A DNA stretch of 64,000 nt, taken from positions 12,917,862 to 12,981,861 of the forward strand of contig NC_134675.1 of NCBI RefSeq assembly GCF_030463565.1, written 5' to 3'. This DNA comes from Pelecanus crispus. Its lineage: Eukaryota > Chordata > Aves > Pelecaniformes > Pelecanidae. A program made the translations under genes and the position numbers. The notes beneath the pieces were generated by a model, which was not told the DNA's origin, ran no database searches, and saw nothing but the letters and a program-made list of their open reading frames with translations. Positions 1 through 14,489 of this stretch are shown one piece after another. Every line of letters starts with the position of its first letter. Position 1 is the first letter of the stretch.

Positions 1-2467
1 CTTTATGAATTTCAAGGATCCAAGTATAATATGCCTGACTCAGAGCTGATTGCAGGCTTCTTAGCATCAGAGGCTATATTGCTTTTCTTTGTGTTGTAGG
101 TGAGGGGCAGGTTCCTGACTTGGATCAAGCTTCTCACATTGTGGAAAGGGAATGGTAAGAGGGAAGAGGGCAGAAGGCCAAGGGTCTGAGGCTCCTGCCA
201 TGAAGTGGAGAAGCTACAGAGTGGCTGTCATTGCTGAGAGGTGGCAGTGGTTCCCTGAGCCACATCTGCTGCCCCACGAGCTCTGGCATTCGCCTCTGGC
301 AGCAGTGATGCTTAACAGCTCCTACAGCATGGGAAAGGTAAACAGTGAGGCCACGGTCATTTTGTCATGCCAGCAAGCCACTGCCCTGGTCAAACGCTGA
401 CTATGCTAGAGCTGTCCCTGGCCCAACTTCAATCCTTGCAATCCTTGCAAGCAATCCTTGCAAACAATCCTTGAAAATCAAGAACTCCTCATCAATGAAA
501 GTTTTCCATGAGAATTTGACAATAAAAAGTAATCAACCATATTTGCTAAAAAGACACCAACTCACTGAACTCAGTGGTCCTTTTGCTTTAATGCTCATGT
601 GAATTTGAGTCAGATCATCACAATCTGACTATCTGGTGTTATCCAGGATGTCAGGGTTGAGGCTCACAGCAATCCTTTCTGGCTTTAATATCTATGAATC
701 TACAATTCAACTCAGTATTTGTTATAATTAAATGTCATGCGGGTGTGGATTTGGCTTAATCTCAGGGAACATTTCTAGATAGTATAGAGGTTTGATGTGT
801 ATGTGAGCTTCATCCCATACATATGAAACTGTAGTTCAGCTGAGGTCATAGGCACAGTGCAGAGGCTAGCAAACACTTTAATCCCTCCTGCCTTGTACTC
901 TGCATGAGTCCTGGATTCCCCTGGTGCATATCCCAAGGGTCAGCTCAACATGACTGCTTCTAAGCAAATTTCAGGCTACAGATTTCCACCCATGTCAACT
1001 ACCTACATGTCTCATTTCAAAACACTTTTGTGAAATGATCTGTTTTGTATAGATGCAAACTGAAACTGAAAGAAATATTCATATGAAAATTTTTACCAAA
1101 ACACCAAGATTTACTTAATCTAAAGCATGATCCTGTTCTCAAAAATCAGCATATTGACCTTGATATTCAGATCATATCTGAGAGTGGATGTCACCTTATG
1201 CATAAAAATGTTTTCCTCATATCTAATGATGGACAGTGTGTGCTTTTTCACTTCCTTTCCTGGTGCACATCTGGACACTTACATTTGCCAGCCTGGGAAG
1301 TTGTCTTTTAATCAAAGGATAAGTGTTTTTTTGGGTATTGTCACACTTTCATTGTGTGGTAACAAATGTCTGTGACAGGGGTTGTTGGCTTTTTATTGCA
1401 AGAAAAATCAGTGATGTGGAATCTGTGTATGTATTGGTGTAACTCATTTTATCTCTGTAAGTGTTCTTGCCCTTGAACACAATGCCATGCACATATTAAC
1501 CTACACATTTGAGGTATAAAAAGGCTAAGAAATGTTTCTTCTTTCCATGCTAATGAGGAGCCTGTATCTCTTCTGTGCACTCAAGTGAAATCAAACAGAA
1601 ATGCTGGCCTAGCCAAGTGGAAAATCAATTACTTACACAGTGCTACATGCAAATATCTAGAATCAAATTTTTCACACCTGATTAGTGAGCTTAATTACAT
1701 TAATTTTTGAAAGCCTATGAACCTAAGCTCCAGTTTGTATGGTACTTATACATAGAAATTAGACAAATAGCTTCATACTTAATGCTAAGAGAAATTTTTG
1801 CATGGTTCATGGATCTTTGACAGTAGGAACTTTATTTCAATATCTGTGAGCATGCATGCATCAGACTGTTTGTTCACATTTACTCTTTCTGCACTACTTG
1901 ATGTATTTTTCTTTGTGAATTTACTTGCCAGTTGATGTGACTTTTCCTGTCTGCAATGAAAAAGGTTCCAGTTTCTTGTGGTTTGCTGACTAGTGTTTGA
2001 TGACTAATGTTTGCATGTATGTATCTATACTTCACAGCAGTCCTCCAGTGCTTTCCCATTTTCTGCTACCTTCCTCCTTATTTAACTATGTGCATCCCAA
2101 TGATTCTTCTAATTTTCCATGCTTGGGGTGCTGTTTCAGCATCCAGGATTGTGGAGGACAAGGCTAAAGAGACTGGTGAGATAAGCCCTTGATACTGACG
2201 AGGAGCTCCTCCTTGAAAGCCAGGATTTCTTGTTGACACAGTGACTCTCTCAAATGTTCAGGACATCTATATAGAAATTTGTGGAGGATGAATGAACCTT
2301 GAGCCTCTGAACAACCGAAGGGATGTTCTGTTTCAGTGCAGAGGATGGACAGCATGGCAGAACTGTACAGCAATGAGACACATAAGGAGGCATTTCTTGT
2401 CCAGCAAGATTTTGGAGTTCACCTGGTTCAGCATTGTTGCATATCTCTTCAATCTGCATTGTCTTGT
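1..2467. other. Unique non-coding sequence
   Basis: AT-rich single-copy DNA with no recognisable exon, RNA gene or repeat family. A small direct repeat of CAATCCTTGCAA-like units lies near 430-475. Open frames here are short and resemble no protein I know. The last five bases (2463-2467, CTTGT) are the left target-site duplication of the following LTR. Confidence 0.6.
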
Positions 2468-3617
2468 TGTCCTGGTTTCAGCTGGGATAGAGTTAATTTT
2501 CTTCCTAGTAGCTGGTATAGTGCTGTGTTTTGGATTTAGCATGATAATAATATTGATAACACACTGATGTTTTAGTTGCTGCTAAGTACTGCTTATGTTG
2601 TCTCACAAAGGGAGTTCATTACCCAGTGTGCAACAATCCAATCCACACACTGAGTCGAGATACCGATTTTATTTCATTTCTGCACAGAGATGGGTGCTAG
2701 GTGGTAATTCCACAAAGCTAGCACACGGAACGAAACTTTCTGCGCCTCATTTATACAGAGTTAGTAATCATTCTTTTTACAATGATTGGTTAGGAATTAC
2801 CATCCTATCTGCTATTGGTCAACTATATTCTAATTAGCCTTGCTTGCTATGTAAATTAGCACGCATGCTCCTTACAGGTGTGGGGGGGCAAATCCTTTTG
2901 GTCCTAAATTGAGTCGGTGGTTGCGATCTCCCTCTGCCAGAATTACCTTTCCCCCAGTTACTGTTTTTTGGCAATCGTCCAGTTTTTCTGGCACCTGCTG
3001 GGGTAGGATGTTCCCTTTTATCAGTTTCTCAGCACTTCTTCAAGATCTAGCTGCTCCAGGATATCTTTGGTTAAAGGATACTGAATGTTTGTTCTTCTGA
3101 TTAGGGATGATTAAGTGTCCTTTACTTGCCAGCTTACAAAAACATCTTGGCCTGATATGATGTTAGCCAAGTTTCAGAGTTAGCCTTCAACACTTACACT
3201 AGTCAAGGACTTTTCATCTTCTCATGCCCTGCCAGCAAGAAACTGGGAGGGGGCACAGCCAGGATAGTTGATCCAAACTGGCCAAAGGGGTATTCCATAC
3301 CATATGACATCATGCTCAGTATATAAACTGGGGGGGAGGTGGCCAGGGGGCAGTGATCGCTGCTGGGGAACTGGCTGGGCATCGGTCTGCAGGTGGTGAG
3401 CAATTGCATTGTGCATCACTTGCTTTGTATATTATTATTTTTATTACTACTACTACTATTTTACTTTATTTTATTTCAGTTATTAAACTGTTCTTAACTC
3501 AACCCACGAGTTTTCTCACTTTTACTCTTCCGATTCTCTCCCCCATCCCACCGGGGTCGAGGGAGCAAGTGAGCGGCTGTGTGGTGGTTAGTTGCTGGCT
3601 AGGGTTAAACCACGACT
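2468..3617 (+). mobile_element. Solo LTR of ERV-L-like family (type A), split by a nested LTR
   Basis: It begins TGTCCTGGTTTCAGCTGGG and ends with the family's CCACGAC terminus (last base T instead of A). A 5-bp target duplication CTTGT flanks it at 2463-2467 and 3618-3622; five bases is the size expected for class III (ERV-L) integration. The second half holds a TATATAAA box (about 3319) and an ATTAAA polyadenylation signal (about 3481). No internal retroviral sequence remains, so this is the product of recombination between two LTRs. The LTR is interrupted at 2596-3192 by another element. Confidence 0.9.
2596..3192. mobile_element. Nested solo LTR-like insertion (597 bp)
   Basis: This sequence interrupts the type A LTR, whose two halves resume directly on each side. 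It starts TGTTGTCTCAC and ends CTTCAACA, so its ends form the inverted repeat TGTTG/CAACA typical of LTRs. The 4-bp sequence CTTA is duplicated at 2592-2595 and 3193-3196, as expected for a class I type integration. I do not recognise the family, and orientation is undetermined. It is younger than its host LTR. Confidence 0.75.
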
Positions 3618-3622
3618 CTTGT

Positions 3623-6600
3623 GAACAATCTCTTCTAATAACGTTAAACCCAAAAATGTAATATCCAACATTGTAAGGGCTGTCTGCAGACATGCAGGTG
3701 CAATTACTGACCTGCTCCCATCCAATCCACTCTTCCCTTCCCTCAAACTCAAGGCCTGTGGCTGCTTCATTGAATGCTAAACATGTTCCCACTTCACAGT
3801 GTAAAGCCAGATGCTGGTGTCCACTAGTCCAGACCATGACTTCACACAAACATTATCAATATGTGGTTCATTGCAGCAAGATTCATAATTTGGCACTGAG
3901 AAAGCACAGTTTGTACTCTTGTGCAAACTGATGGAGCCTGAGTAAGGAAAAGTTAACACCAAGGGCTAGGGCTGGTTTTTTCTTTTCTTTTTCTGCAACA
4001 AATATAAACAAAGCTCAAGACATTCAAGGTGAGATTTGTTATTATCTGCTAAGTACTGGCCTAATGAGAAGGGGTAAGAAAAAAGGACAGAAGAGAAGAT
4101 GGGCCAGAAATCTCCTATCAAGTTCCTGGAAGAAAGTGAAAACAGCTGACATCTTGTTCAGGAGGAAAGAAAAAAAGTTAAGCAGCTACCTAATGACTTG
4201 CTTTCACTCTGGGCAGCACTGTTCTAACATGAGAGAGGATTTACCTGCCCCACAATAGTACCCAAAAGGGCAGAGGCAGCCAGAGGCAGCAGAGTTGAAG
4301 ATGAAGAGACAAATGATTTTACACAAGTGCACGTTATTACTGTCAGTTCCTCAGAGATCACAGTAGCCTCAGGCAGTGCAACAATCCAGTCATATATGTG
4401 AGTCATTGAGAATACTGCCTGCTCAGAAGTGAAGTTTTCTATGCAGCACCTTCCTCTCTATCCCCAGCACCCTTCAGGGCAGACAGAGCTGCTGGTGATG
4501 GGACATGACATTCTGCTTGAAAGTGAGGTTTTGAGCACAGTGCTCAACTCATCAGGAGACACTGGTAGAAAGCCTGACCCTCTCCAGATCTTTTATCTTT
4601 TTCAGTGGTTATAAAGCTTACATGTCAGATGATGGTAAGTGGATTTTGTTTGTTTGATAAGAACGTTTTTGTTAACAACTGATTTGATTCTTGTAAGGCA
4701 AAGTAACCCAGGCTGAGAGCACAATGAATGGCTCATAAAAGCATTGGCCTTCGCACACATCAGCAAAATATGGTGTATACAGTGGTCTCTCCTGTCAAAG
4801 AAATATATTTAAGACATGCCATTCTGTGAAAAGTAATTCTTTTCCATAAAAGCGTAATTCCTACGCTTAAAAGATTTGATGAACAAAGTCTATTTTCACA
4901 TTCCGTGTAGGAACACAAATCCTCTCTGAATTTGTTGTCCTTGCCAGTTGTCATCTGGGGAGGAACACCTCTTTGTTCTTTGCCTCCATGAGAAAAACTT
5001 TCCTTTGTTCTCATAAAGTAGAATTCATTGAAACTCGAGGAAGCAAGCAAGCACTCACAAGGGAGGTAATGTTCAAAGTCATCCACTTAAGCACTCTCCT
5101 GTTCAGTCCCTTAAATGCACGCTCCACTGTCAACATGTAGCTTCTCAGGATTAACTAATACATCTTACTGCGCAGGACTCTTGCTTAAAGGCTTCAGGGG
5201 CAAGGGGAATGGCAGGCAAGCTGTTTTTTTTCCAAAACAATAGCAACGATTTAAACACTGTGAGCATCCCCTGTGGTTTTTGGAGCAATGTCCCAGTTTT
5301 TTCTATGTATACATGAGTTTGTGACTCTGGTGTTGGAGAAGCTGCCATGCTGAACAACCAGACCATCAAAAAATAGAAAGAAACATCTCTTTAACCACAT
5401 TTCTTTAGAACGTTTCATCCTGGTGCAGCAGGCAAAGTGTGGGCGCATGGGTGCCATTAATACATTAGTATCACATGGGAACAAGCAGGTAAAGCCACCA
5501 AGAATCTCCCATGCCTTCTATGTTTTATGGCCCACGCTGCTGTGCTGCTGCTATAGCCATAAGACTGGCATGGCAGAGATTCTAAGAACAGAGATCGTCA
5601 TAGTACTTATATTTTTGTAGTCTCCACTAAGTATGACAGATTTGTAGCACAGTGCTTTCCTAACATGTCCAGCCTTTTCCCTGTGCTCAGAAAATGAAAT
5701 TATTTCAGAAACAGGTCATTCCTGTTTAGTATTCTTGTCTTCTTCCTGGTGTCATCACCTCATCTGAGCTGCTAAATGACCTGTCCAAATGGGGTGTGCT
5801 TTCTATAGCTAAATCCATTCAGTGTGATCTCAGTCCCTTTGTACTAGACACTCCTAGAGGCATGACAGACAGAAGACTTGCCTTCATGCTAGCTGACAGC
5901 AACTTGAAAATGCTTTGGTACACCAAAAGGAGATGAAACAGTGGAAATGTGTAGTTTGACCACAAGTCCTGCAATTCTGGCTGATTCCAGCTGGCTCTGC
6001 TATATAATCACAACACACCACAAGAGGATCCAGAACACAGACAGCTAGCTCACCATCTGGAAAAAGCACCACAGGATTCCTGCCCAGAATGCTATGTGCT
6101 TAATTTGAAATAGGCCCCTGCTGTCTCTATGCCATTGTTGTAGAAATTAAGTATGAAACAGCTGGCCATGTGGACACAGTTATTGCAGAATATAATTTCT
6201 GCAGTAGGGTAGGAAAAAAGGTCACTGAAAATGTCCATGTGAAATGAGCTCTCCATATGCACATGACACTGTCAGCTTGCAACATCTATTTTGGAGGTAG
6301 AGCTCAATTGCTTTCACTGTTGTCTTTTGCCTCACTAGTAAGTTAAACCTCAGCAGCAATGTCAAGAAAAATTCTTGCACTGGTTACAGGGATAATAATG
6401 GAAGATGATAATATGTTAAACTTTTTGATGAGTGTGCATTCAAATGGCATTACAGAGAACTGTTGCTCAGGACAAACTAGTTCTTCATGTTTGAATTCCC
6501 CAAGATATGTTTAAGAAATTAAACAAAGTTAGTCAGCTTGTCAAGATAAAGTGAGTTATAAAAGAAAACATTTTTTCCAGCGGACATTTTCGAGTAGTTT

Positions 6601-8570
6601 AGAGAAGAGCTTGTTTCAACTCTGTGCTCTGAAGGAAAAGTCAAAGTACAGTAGGAAGGAGAAAATGCTGAACTCCTTAGAAGAGTGACTTAACCGCAAA
6701 GAATGCCTAAGTATGAGGAAACTGAGCAGGCAACTATATACAGATGGCTTATTGTTTGTCTGGATTTGGATATCACTTATGCTACCAGAAGTAAAGCTTA
6801 ATAGATTTGGATCTTTTTCAAGGTCTGTGTCTGTCTGCTTCCACCATCATGCATCCCTGAAGACATGAACTATAAGTCAGACTGCCCATGAAAAGGACCT
6901 CTGTGAAGGGTTATGCTAAGACACTTGTGAGTCTGTGGCTGCTATACTAATCAGTGTCTAAACAGGGACCACCAGCTTTCAGCTCTCAGAAAGGGGTGAT
7001 TAGGCACCAAAATCAGAGAGAGGAACAGAATGATCATTTTACTATTCTCAGGAACCTCAAGACTGTCCAAAAGGGATGGCTTGACCAGTTTCCTGAGGGG
7101 ACACACTTTGCATAATTCCCATTTTAACTTTGGATCAGCCCCTTTAATTTTTCCTTCAATTTTTTTAATGAAATGAAAAGGATGCTTGCAAATATGTAAA
7201 TGTGGTGTCAGATTTGCATTACCTGAGATAGGGAGTTTCTGGTTACACAATAAGGTAATGGATTTTTTTTAACAGACTTGACTTTGGCTCTAGGGTTGAT
7301 TTAGATCAGTACTGCTACAAACAGACAGGCCTGCCTAATTGCTATAGAATGCATTTCAAATACTCATGAATGAACACACAGCAGATTTAAGAAACAGCTA
7401 TACATTGAAGTCTATGCACCATAAGTGGTGCCTGGATGATTTGCATGTACTCCCACTAGATATGAAAGTAACTCGTATGTACTTAGATGCAGGTATTTAT
7501 ATGTGGAAATATTCATGAAAACCAGACATTTCCCTCCTCAACATATGTATGTATTTATTTTGTGCAGGCAATGTAAGTATCACACTTCTAACATTAGGAG
7601 TGTACAATGTGTGCACTATTTCTCCAGCCTCAGTTTTTTAGTCCAGTTTCTTAACCATCTATAATGTCTCTCTGACAGTCCATCTGATACTCCACTAACA
7701 GCTTTTGAACGTGTTGTTTGATTTCAAGCACATTTCATAAAGGGATAGAAATTACATTCCTCTTCATTTCCTGAAAATCAATGGATTAGTGCCACCACCA
7801 CCAAGAGAAAGGTTGCAGGGCAATACCTGTTTGGATTTGAACACATTACAGCAGGCATGAATTTCTGCATAAGCAGGCATTAGAGAAAGTGGGAAAGAGA
7901 GGAAGTATTGGGGAAAATGTATGAGATGCTTTAAGGTAAATATGAGAGAGCAAAGAGTAATTTTGTGAAAGGGTCAGAGAGTCAGAGTTATTGAAAGGGT
8001 AACATAGCATACTGCATACTGTAACTGGCATTCATTAGTTCTGCTCATGAAACAATTTTTTTTTAAAAGCTGAAAGCAACAGAGACATGTTTGGATTAAC
8101 TTCTATATTTTTGATTGTAAATGTTCTATGTTGCATTTTATACAAAGCAAGCCTACCAGAAACTTAAGCTTTTTCAATTAGAGCAATATACCAGCTCGCT
8201 CTATTAGTGCTGTGGGAATACATCCAGCAGACAGGAAAAAATTTCAATGAGAAATGGTTAGCACTTCAGCTTGATTAAGGGTAACACAGTCAGGGTCAAC
8301 TTTCTGTTGCATGGCCTGCTGTCCTAACTATCATTCTCCTCCTACTCACATGGAAGTGAGAAGTATTTTAAAACTGTAAAATTATGTGAGAAATAATCAC
8401 CTCCAAAATTCCTCCTGGAATGGCTAGACAGATTTCTTATGACACAAGGTGTGGGCAAAAATAAAGATGCATTGCTTCATGTCCACATATTCTTGTGAAA
8501 GCTCTAAATCTGGACTAAAACCAAGTATTTTTATCTGAGTGAGGAAAGCATCCTTTACCAGTCAGGCTTT
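3623..8570. other. Unique non-coding sequence
   Basis: About 5 kb of AT-rich DNA without recognisable coding, RNA or repeat features. Open frames are short and have no protein-like composition. It ends with GCTTT just before the copy A LTR; the matching right-hand duplication was not found because copy A has lost its 3' end. Confidence 0.55.
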
Positions 8571-9141
8571 TGTCCGGGTTTCGGCTGGGATAGAGTTAAT
8601 TTTCTTCCTAGTAGCTGGCATAGTGCTGTGTTTTGGATTTAATATGAGAATAATGCTAATAACACACTGATGTTTTGGTTGTTGCTAAAGTACTGCTTAT
8701 GCTAGTCAAGGACTTTTCAGCTTCCCATGCTCTGCCAGGTGCACAAGAAACTGGGAGGGGGCACAGCCAGAACAGTTGATCTAAACTGGCCAAAGGGCTA
8801 TTCCATACCATATGACATCATGCTCAGTATATAAACTGGGGGGAGTTGGCCGGGGTGCAGTGATCATGCTTGGGAACTGTCTGGGTATCGGTCGGCAGGT
8901 GGTGAGCAATTGCATTGTGCATCACTTGCTTTGTATATTATTATTATTATCATCGTTATATTGTTATTATTAATACTACTATTTTGCTTTATTTTATTTC
9001 AATTATTAAACTGTTCTTATCTCAACGCAGGAGTGTTTCTCACTCTTCTTCTTCCGATTCTCTCCCCCATCCCATTGGGGTCGGGGGAGTGAGCGAGCGG
9101 CTGCGTGGTGCTTAGTTGCTGGCTGGGGCTAAACCACGACA
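8571..9141 (+). mobile_element. 5' LTR (type A) of ERV copy A
   Basis: A 571-bp LTR running from TGTCCGGGTTTCGGC to AACCACGACA. It contains a TGACATCA variant of the CRE-like site (about 8813), TATATAAA (about 8829) and an ATTAAA signal (about 9003) after an ATT-rich microsatellite. It is followed by a primer binding site and gag, so it is the 5' LTR of a provirus rather than a solo LTR. Confidence 0.92.
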
Positions 9142-9149
9142 GTCCTTTT

Positions 9150-9167
9150 TGGCGCCCAACGTAGGGC
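9150..9167 (+). promoter_or_regulatory. Primer binding site, tRNA-Lys(1,2) type
   Basis: TGGCGCCCAACGTAGGGC lies eight bases after the 5' LTR. It matches, with one change, the site complementary to the 3' end of tRNA-Lys1,2 that primes minus-strand DNA synthesis in foamy and some beta-type retroviruses. The same site is present in copies C and G. Mammalian ERV-L is named after a leucine primer, so a lysine primer is a lineage-specific trait. Confidence 0.85.
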
Positions 9168-9608
9168 TCGAAGGGTTTGAGATAATAACAGATTAACAAG
9201 AGTGTATTAAGGAATCTGTTAACAGTTGCTGGTCACAATATTAGTTCATCTGATCTGTGCCATGTTCTTTTCTTTGCTGTACATGTTAAAGCTTGTTTGT
9301 TTGTGCAGTGTGCTATGCTCTGCAGTGATTCATGATGTTCTGCTTGGGAAGTTCCTTATCAAAACCCCGACCTTGAGCATTCTTTGGTATTTGGGTTTCA
9401 TACAGAAGTCGATACTGTACTTTGGGTACCACCTCATGGAGAGAGTTAGCAATTATATGTCTTCCTCCGAGAGCTTTGTTGTGGAGGAAATACAGAATGG
9501 CACCTTTGCTACCTTCTTCTATGATGTTTCCTCCTTCATTACAATAGCTTTTCAGTATCTTGAACACCCCTGGGCAGTTAAGATACTTTTATGGATACTT
9601 CTTGGGAA

Positions 9609-10377
9609 GTAGTAGCCCAGAGAGTAGTGGTGAATAGAGGTAAGTCCAGTTGGAGGCCAGTCACGAGCAGTGTTCCCCAAGGCTCCGTTTTGGGGCCAGC
9701 CTTGTTTAATATCTTTATCAATGATCTAGATGAGGGGATTGAGTGCACCCTCAGTAAGTTTGCAGACGACACCAAACTGGGTGGGAGTGTCGATCTGCTC
9801 GAGGGTAGGATGGCCCTGCAGAGGGACCTGGACAGGCTGGACCGATGGGCCGAGGCCAACTGTATGAGGTTTAACAAGGCCAAGTGCTGGGTCCTGCACT
9901 TCGGTCACAACAACCCCATGCAACGCTACAGGCTTGGGGAAGAGTGGCTGGAAAGCTGCCTGGCCGAAAAGGACCTGGGGGTGTTGGTAGACAGCTGGCT
10001 GAACATGAGCCAGCAGTGTGCCCAGGCGACCAAGAAGGCCAACAGTATCCTGGCCTGTATCAGGAATAGTGTGGCCAGCAGGAGCAGGGAAGTGATTGTC
10101 CCCCTGTACTCAGCACTGGTGAGGCTGCACCTGGAATACTGTGTCCAGTTTTGGGCCCCTCAATACAAGAAAGACATGGAGGTGCTGGTGCGTGTCCAGA
10201 GAAGGGCAACGAAGCTGGTGAAGGGTCTGGAGCACAGGCCTTATGAGGTTTAGTCTAGTCTACCCTTAAGTGGTTTCGTGTGGACTTGGTAATGTTACGT
10301 TAATGGTTGGACTGGATGATCTTAAAGGTCTTTTCCAACGTAAACGATTCTGTGATTCATTGATTCTATGATTCTAT
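9609..10377 (+). mobile_element. 5'-truncated CR1 LINE inserted in copy A gag
   Basis: The C-terminal part of the CR1 reverse transcriptase reads open from about 9612 to 10253 and includes the catalytic motif FADDTKLGG (about 9759). It is followed by a short 3' UTR with GATCTTAAAGGTC and the CR1 tail of ATTCTATG repeats. No poly(A) tail is present, as usual for CR1. The ERV gag homology stops and restarts exactly at its ends, so the CR1 is younger than the provirus. Confidence 0.92.
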
Positions 10378-10715
10378 TGTTTCGGTTTCGACAAAGGTTA
10401 GTAAGCAATTTAAGAATATCATCCAGAGATCTGCCCCAAGGCTGGATAGTTATGAGTGGCAGGGTGTGTGGGATCGTATGGGCAAGTACCTAGGACAGTG
10501 GGCACCTCCAGTGTTTTGGAACTTCATCCCTGAACAAGTGCAGAATCCTGAAGAACTAGTAAAGTGTTTGGAAAAAGTATGTTGTCACCCTGGCAACTCC
10601 AGAGAGACACAAATCATTGCAACATGCTGGGGGCTGGCCCATGCCTATCAAGCCCTGTTCAACACTATCCAGTACCCTCAAGGGAAAGAGAAGGTGTCTG
10701 GATCTGATGACAAAA

Positions 10716-10805
10716 CAACAAGCACTGTGGCCACTCCAACCCCGGCCACAGGCACTGCAGCTACTCAAACCCCCACCACAGGCACTGCAGCAACTCCAGC
10801 CCCAG
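10716..10805 (+). repeat. 30-bp in-frame VNTR in copy A gag (3 units)
   Basis: Three consecutive 30-bp units encode decapeptides of the form [10 protein letters not shown]. The same repeat has six units in copy C and seven in copy G. Confidence 0.9.
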
Positions 10806-11226
10806 TGACAGGCACCATGGCTAAACCAGAGAACCAACCTGTGCCGCTATCAGTTGCCCCTATACACAAGAAAAAATACACAAGGAAATCAGCTCGTTTA
10901 GTAAGAGATGAAGATGAACCAGGGCCATCACAAGAACCAGAGGAGGAAGAACCCATAAATGAGATGGTAACCACCCAATCCCTATCCCTGAGTGAGCTGC
11001 AAGATATGCGAAAAGATTTCAGTCGTCATCCAGGCGAGCACATCATCACCTGGCTGCTCCAATGCTGGGATAATGGGGCCAGTAGCCTGGATTTAGAGGG
11101 TAAGGAAGCCAAGCAGCTGGGATCCCTTTCTAGGGAAGGGGGAATTGACAAAGCAATTGGAAAAGGGGCACAAACCCTCAGCCTCTGGAGGTGACTTCTG
11201 TCAAGCGTGAAGGAATGGTATCCCTT

Positions 11227-11401
11227 TGTGGAGTAATTGCTGGAGGTGACTTATAGATTAAACTTAGATTCACAGTTTTAGGAAAGACACAGCAATGAAG
11301 AAGCTTCCAGGGTGTAGTGCAGCTGGCACGCAAGGAATCCCTTCCATGGAAAGTTCCCTAGGACTGCAACCTTAGATGTCGGCAACACCAGGGGAACTTG
11401 G
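11227..11401 (+). mobile_element. 5' fragment of a second LTR family (TGTGGAGT type)
   Basis: Starts TGTGGAGTAATTGCTGG and aligns by eye with the first ~175 bp of the complete 1061-bp LTR at 25738-26798. It sits inside copy A gag (just after the codons for YPF). It is cut off at 11401 by another LTR, and its remaining ~885 bp are absent from the far side. Confidence 0.85.
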
Positions 11402-14303
<2,902 letters not shown>

Positions 14304-14489
14304 CCTGAGAAATCAGGCTCTGAGAAATCAGAGTGAGTTAGGCTCTGAGAAATCAGAGAGAAGCCAGTTATTCCTAAAAAAAAAAAAATCTTCAAAATGT
14401 CCTAAGGAAAGTTGTATTTTCTTTTTTGAAAAAAAGAATCATGATCTTAAAGGTCTTTTCCAGCCTAAACAATTCTATGATTCTATGAC
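14304..14489 (+). repeat. Short direct repeat and CR1 3' tail
   Basis: AGGCTCTGAGAAATCAGAG occurs at 14315-14333 and 14340-14358. At 14441-14489 there is a plus-strand CR1 3' end (GATCTTAAAGGTCTTTTCC and two ATTCTATG units), facing away from the minus-strand CR1 just upstream, so it must come from a separate CR1 insertion. Confidence 0.75.

Larger units (their letters stand above)
9262..11226 (+). pseudogene. gag: ERV copy A gag, 5' portion, split by a CR1
   Basis: The first ATG (9262) opens a signal-peptide-like stretch (hydrophobic core, then CLCSVLCSA), followed by further hydrophobic segments, sequon NGT, and HPWAVKILL before the frame is cut by a CR1 at about 9609. After the CR1 (about 10378) the homologous frame resumes with the [10 protein letters not shown] block, a tryptophan-rich region, three 30-bp Pro/Thr repeats (10716-10805), an acidic stretch and the capsid-like block containing [24 protein letters not shown] follows LWR (11194), and the remainder of gag is lost where another LTR is inserted at 11227. 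No pol of this copy is present downstream. Function in the intact virus would be particle assembly; this copy cannot make a complete product. Confidence 0.85.

Noticed and set aside
3421..3480. ATT/TTA microsatellites as independent loci
   Set aside because: They are an intrinsic part of every type A/B LTR, lying just before the ATTAAA signal.
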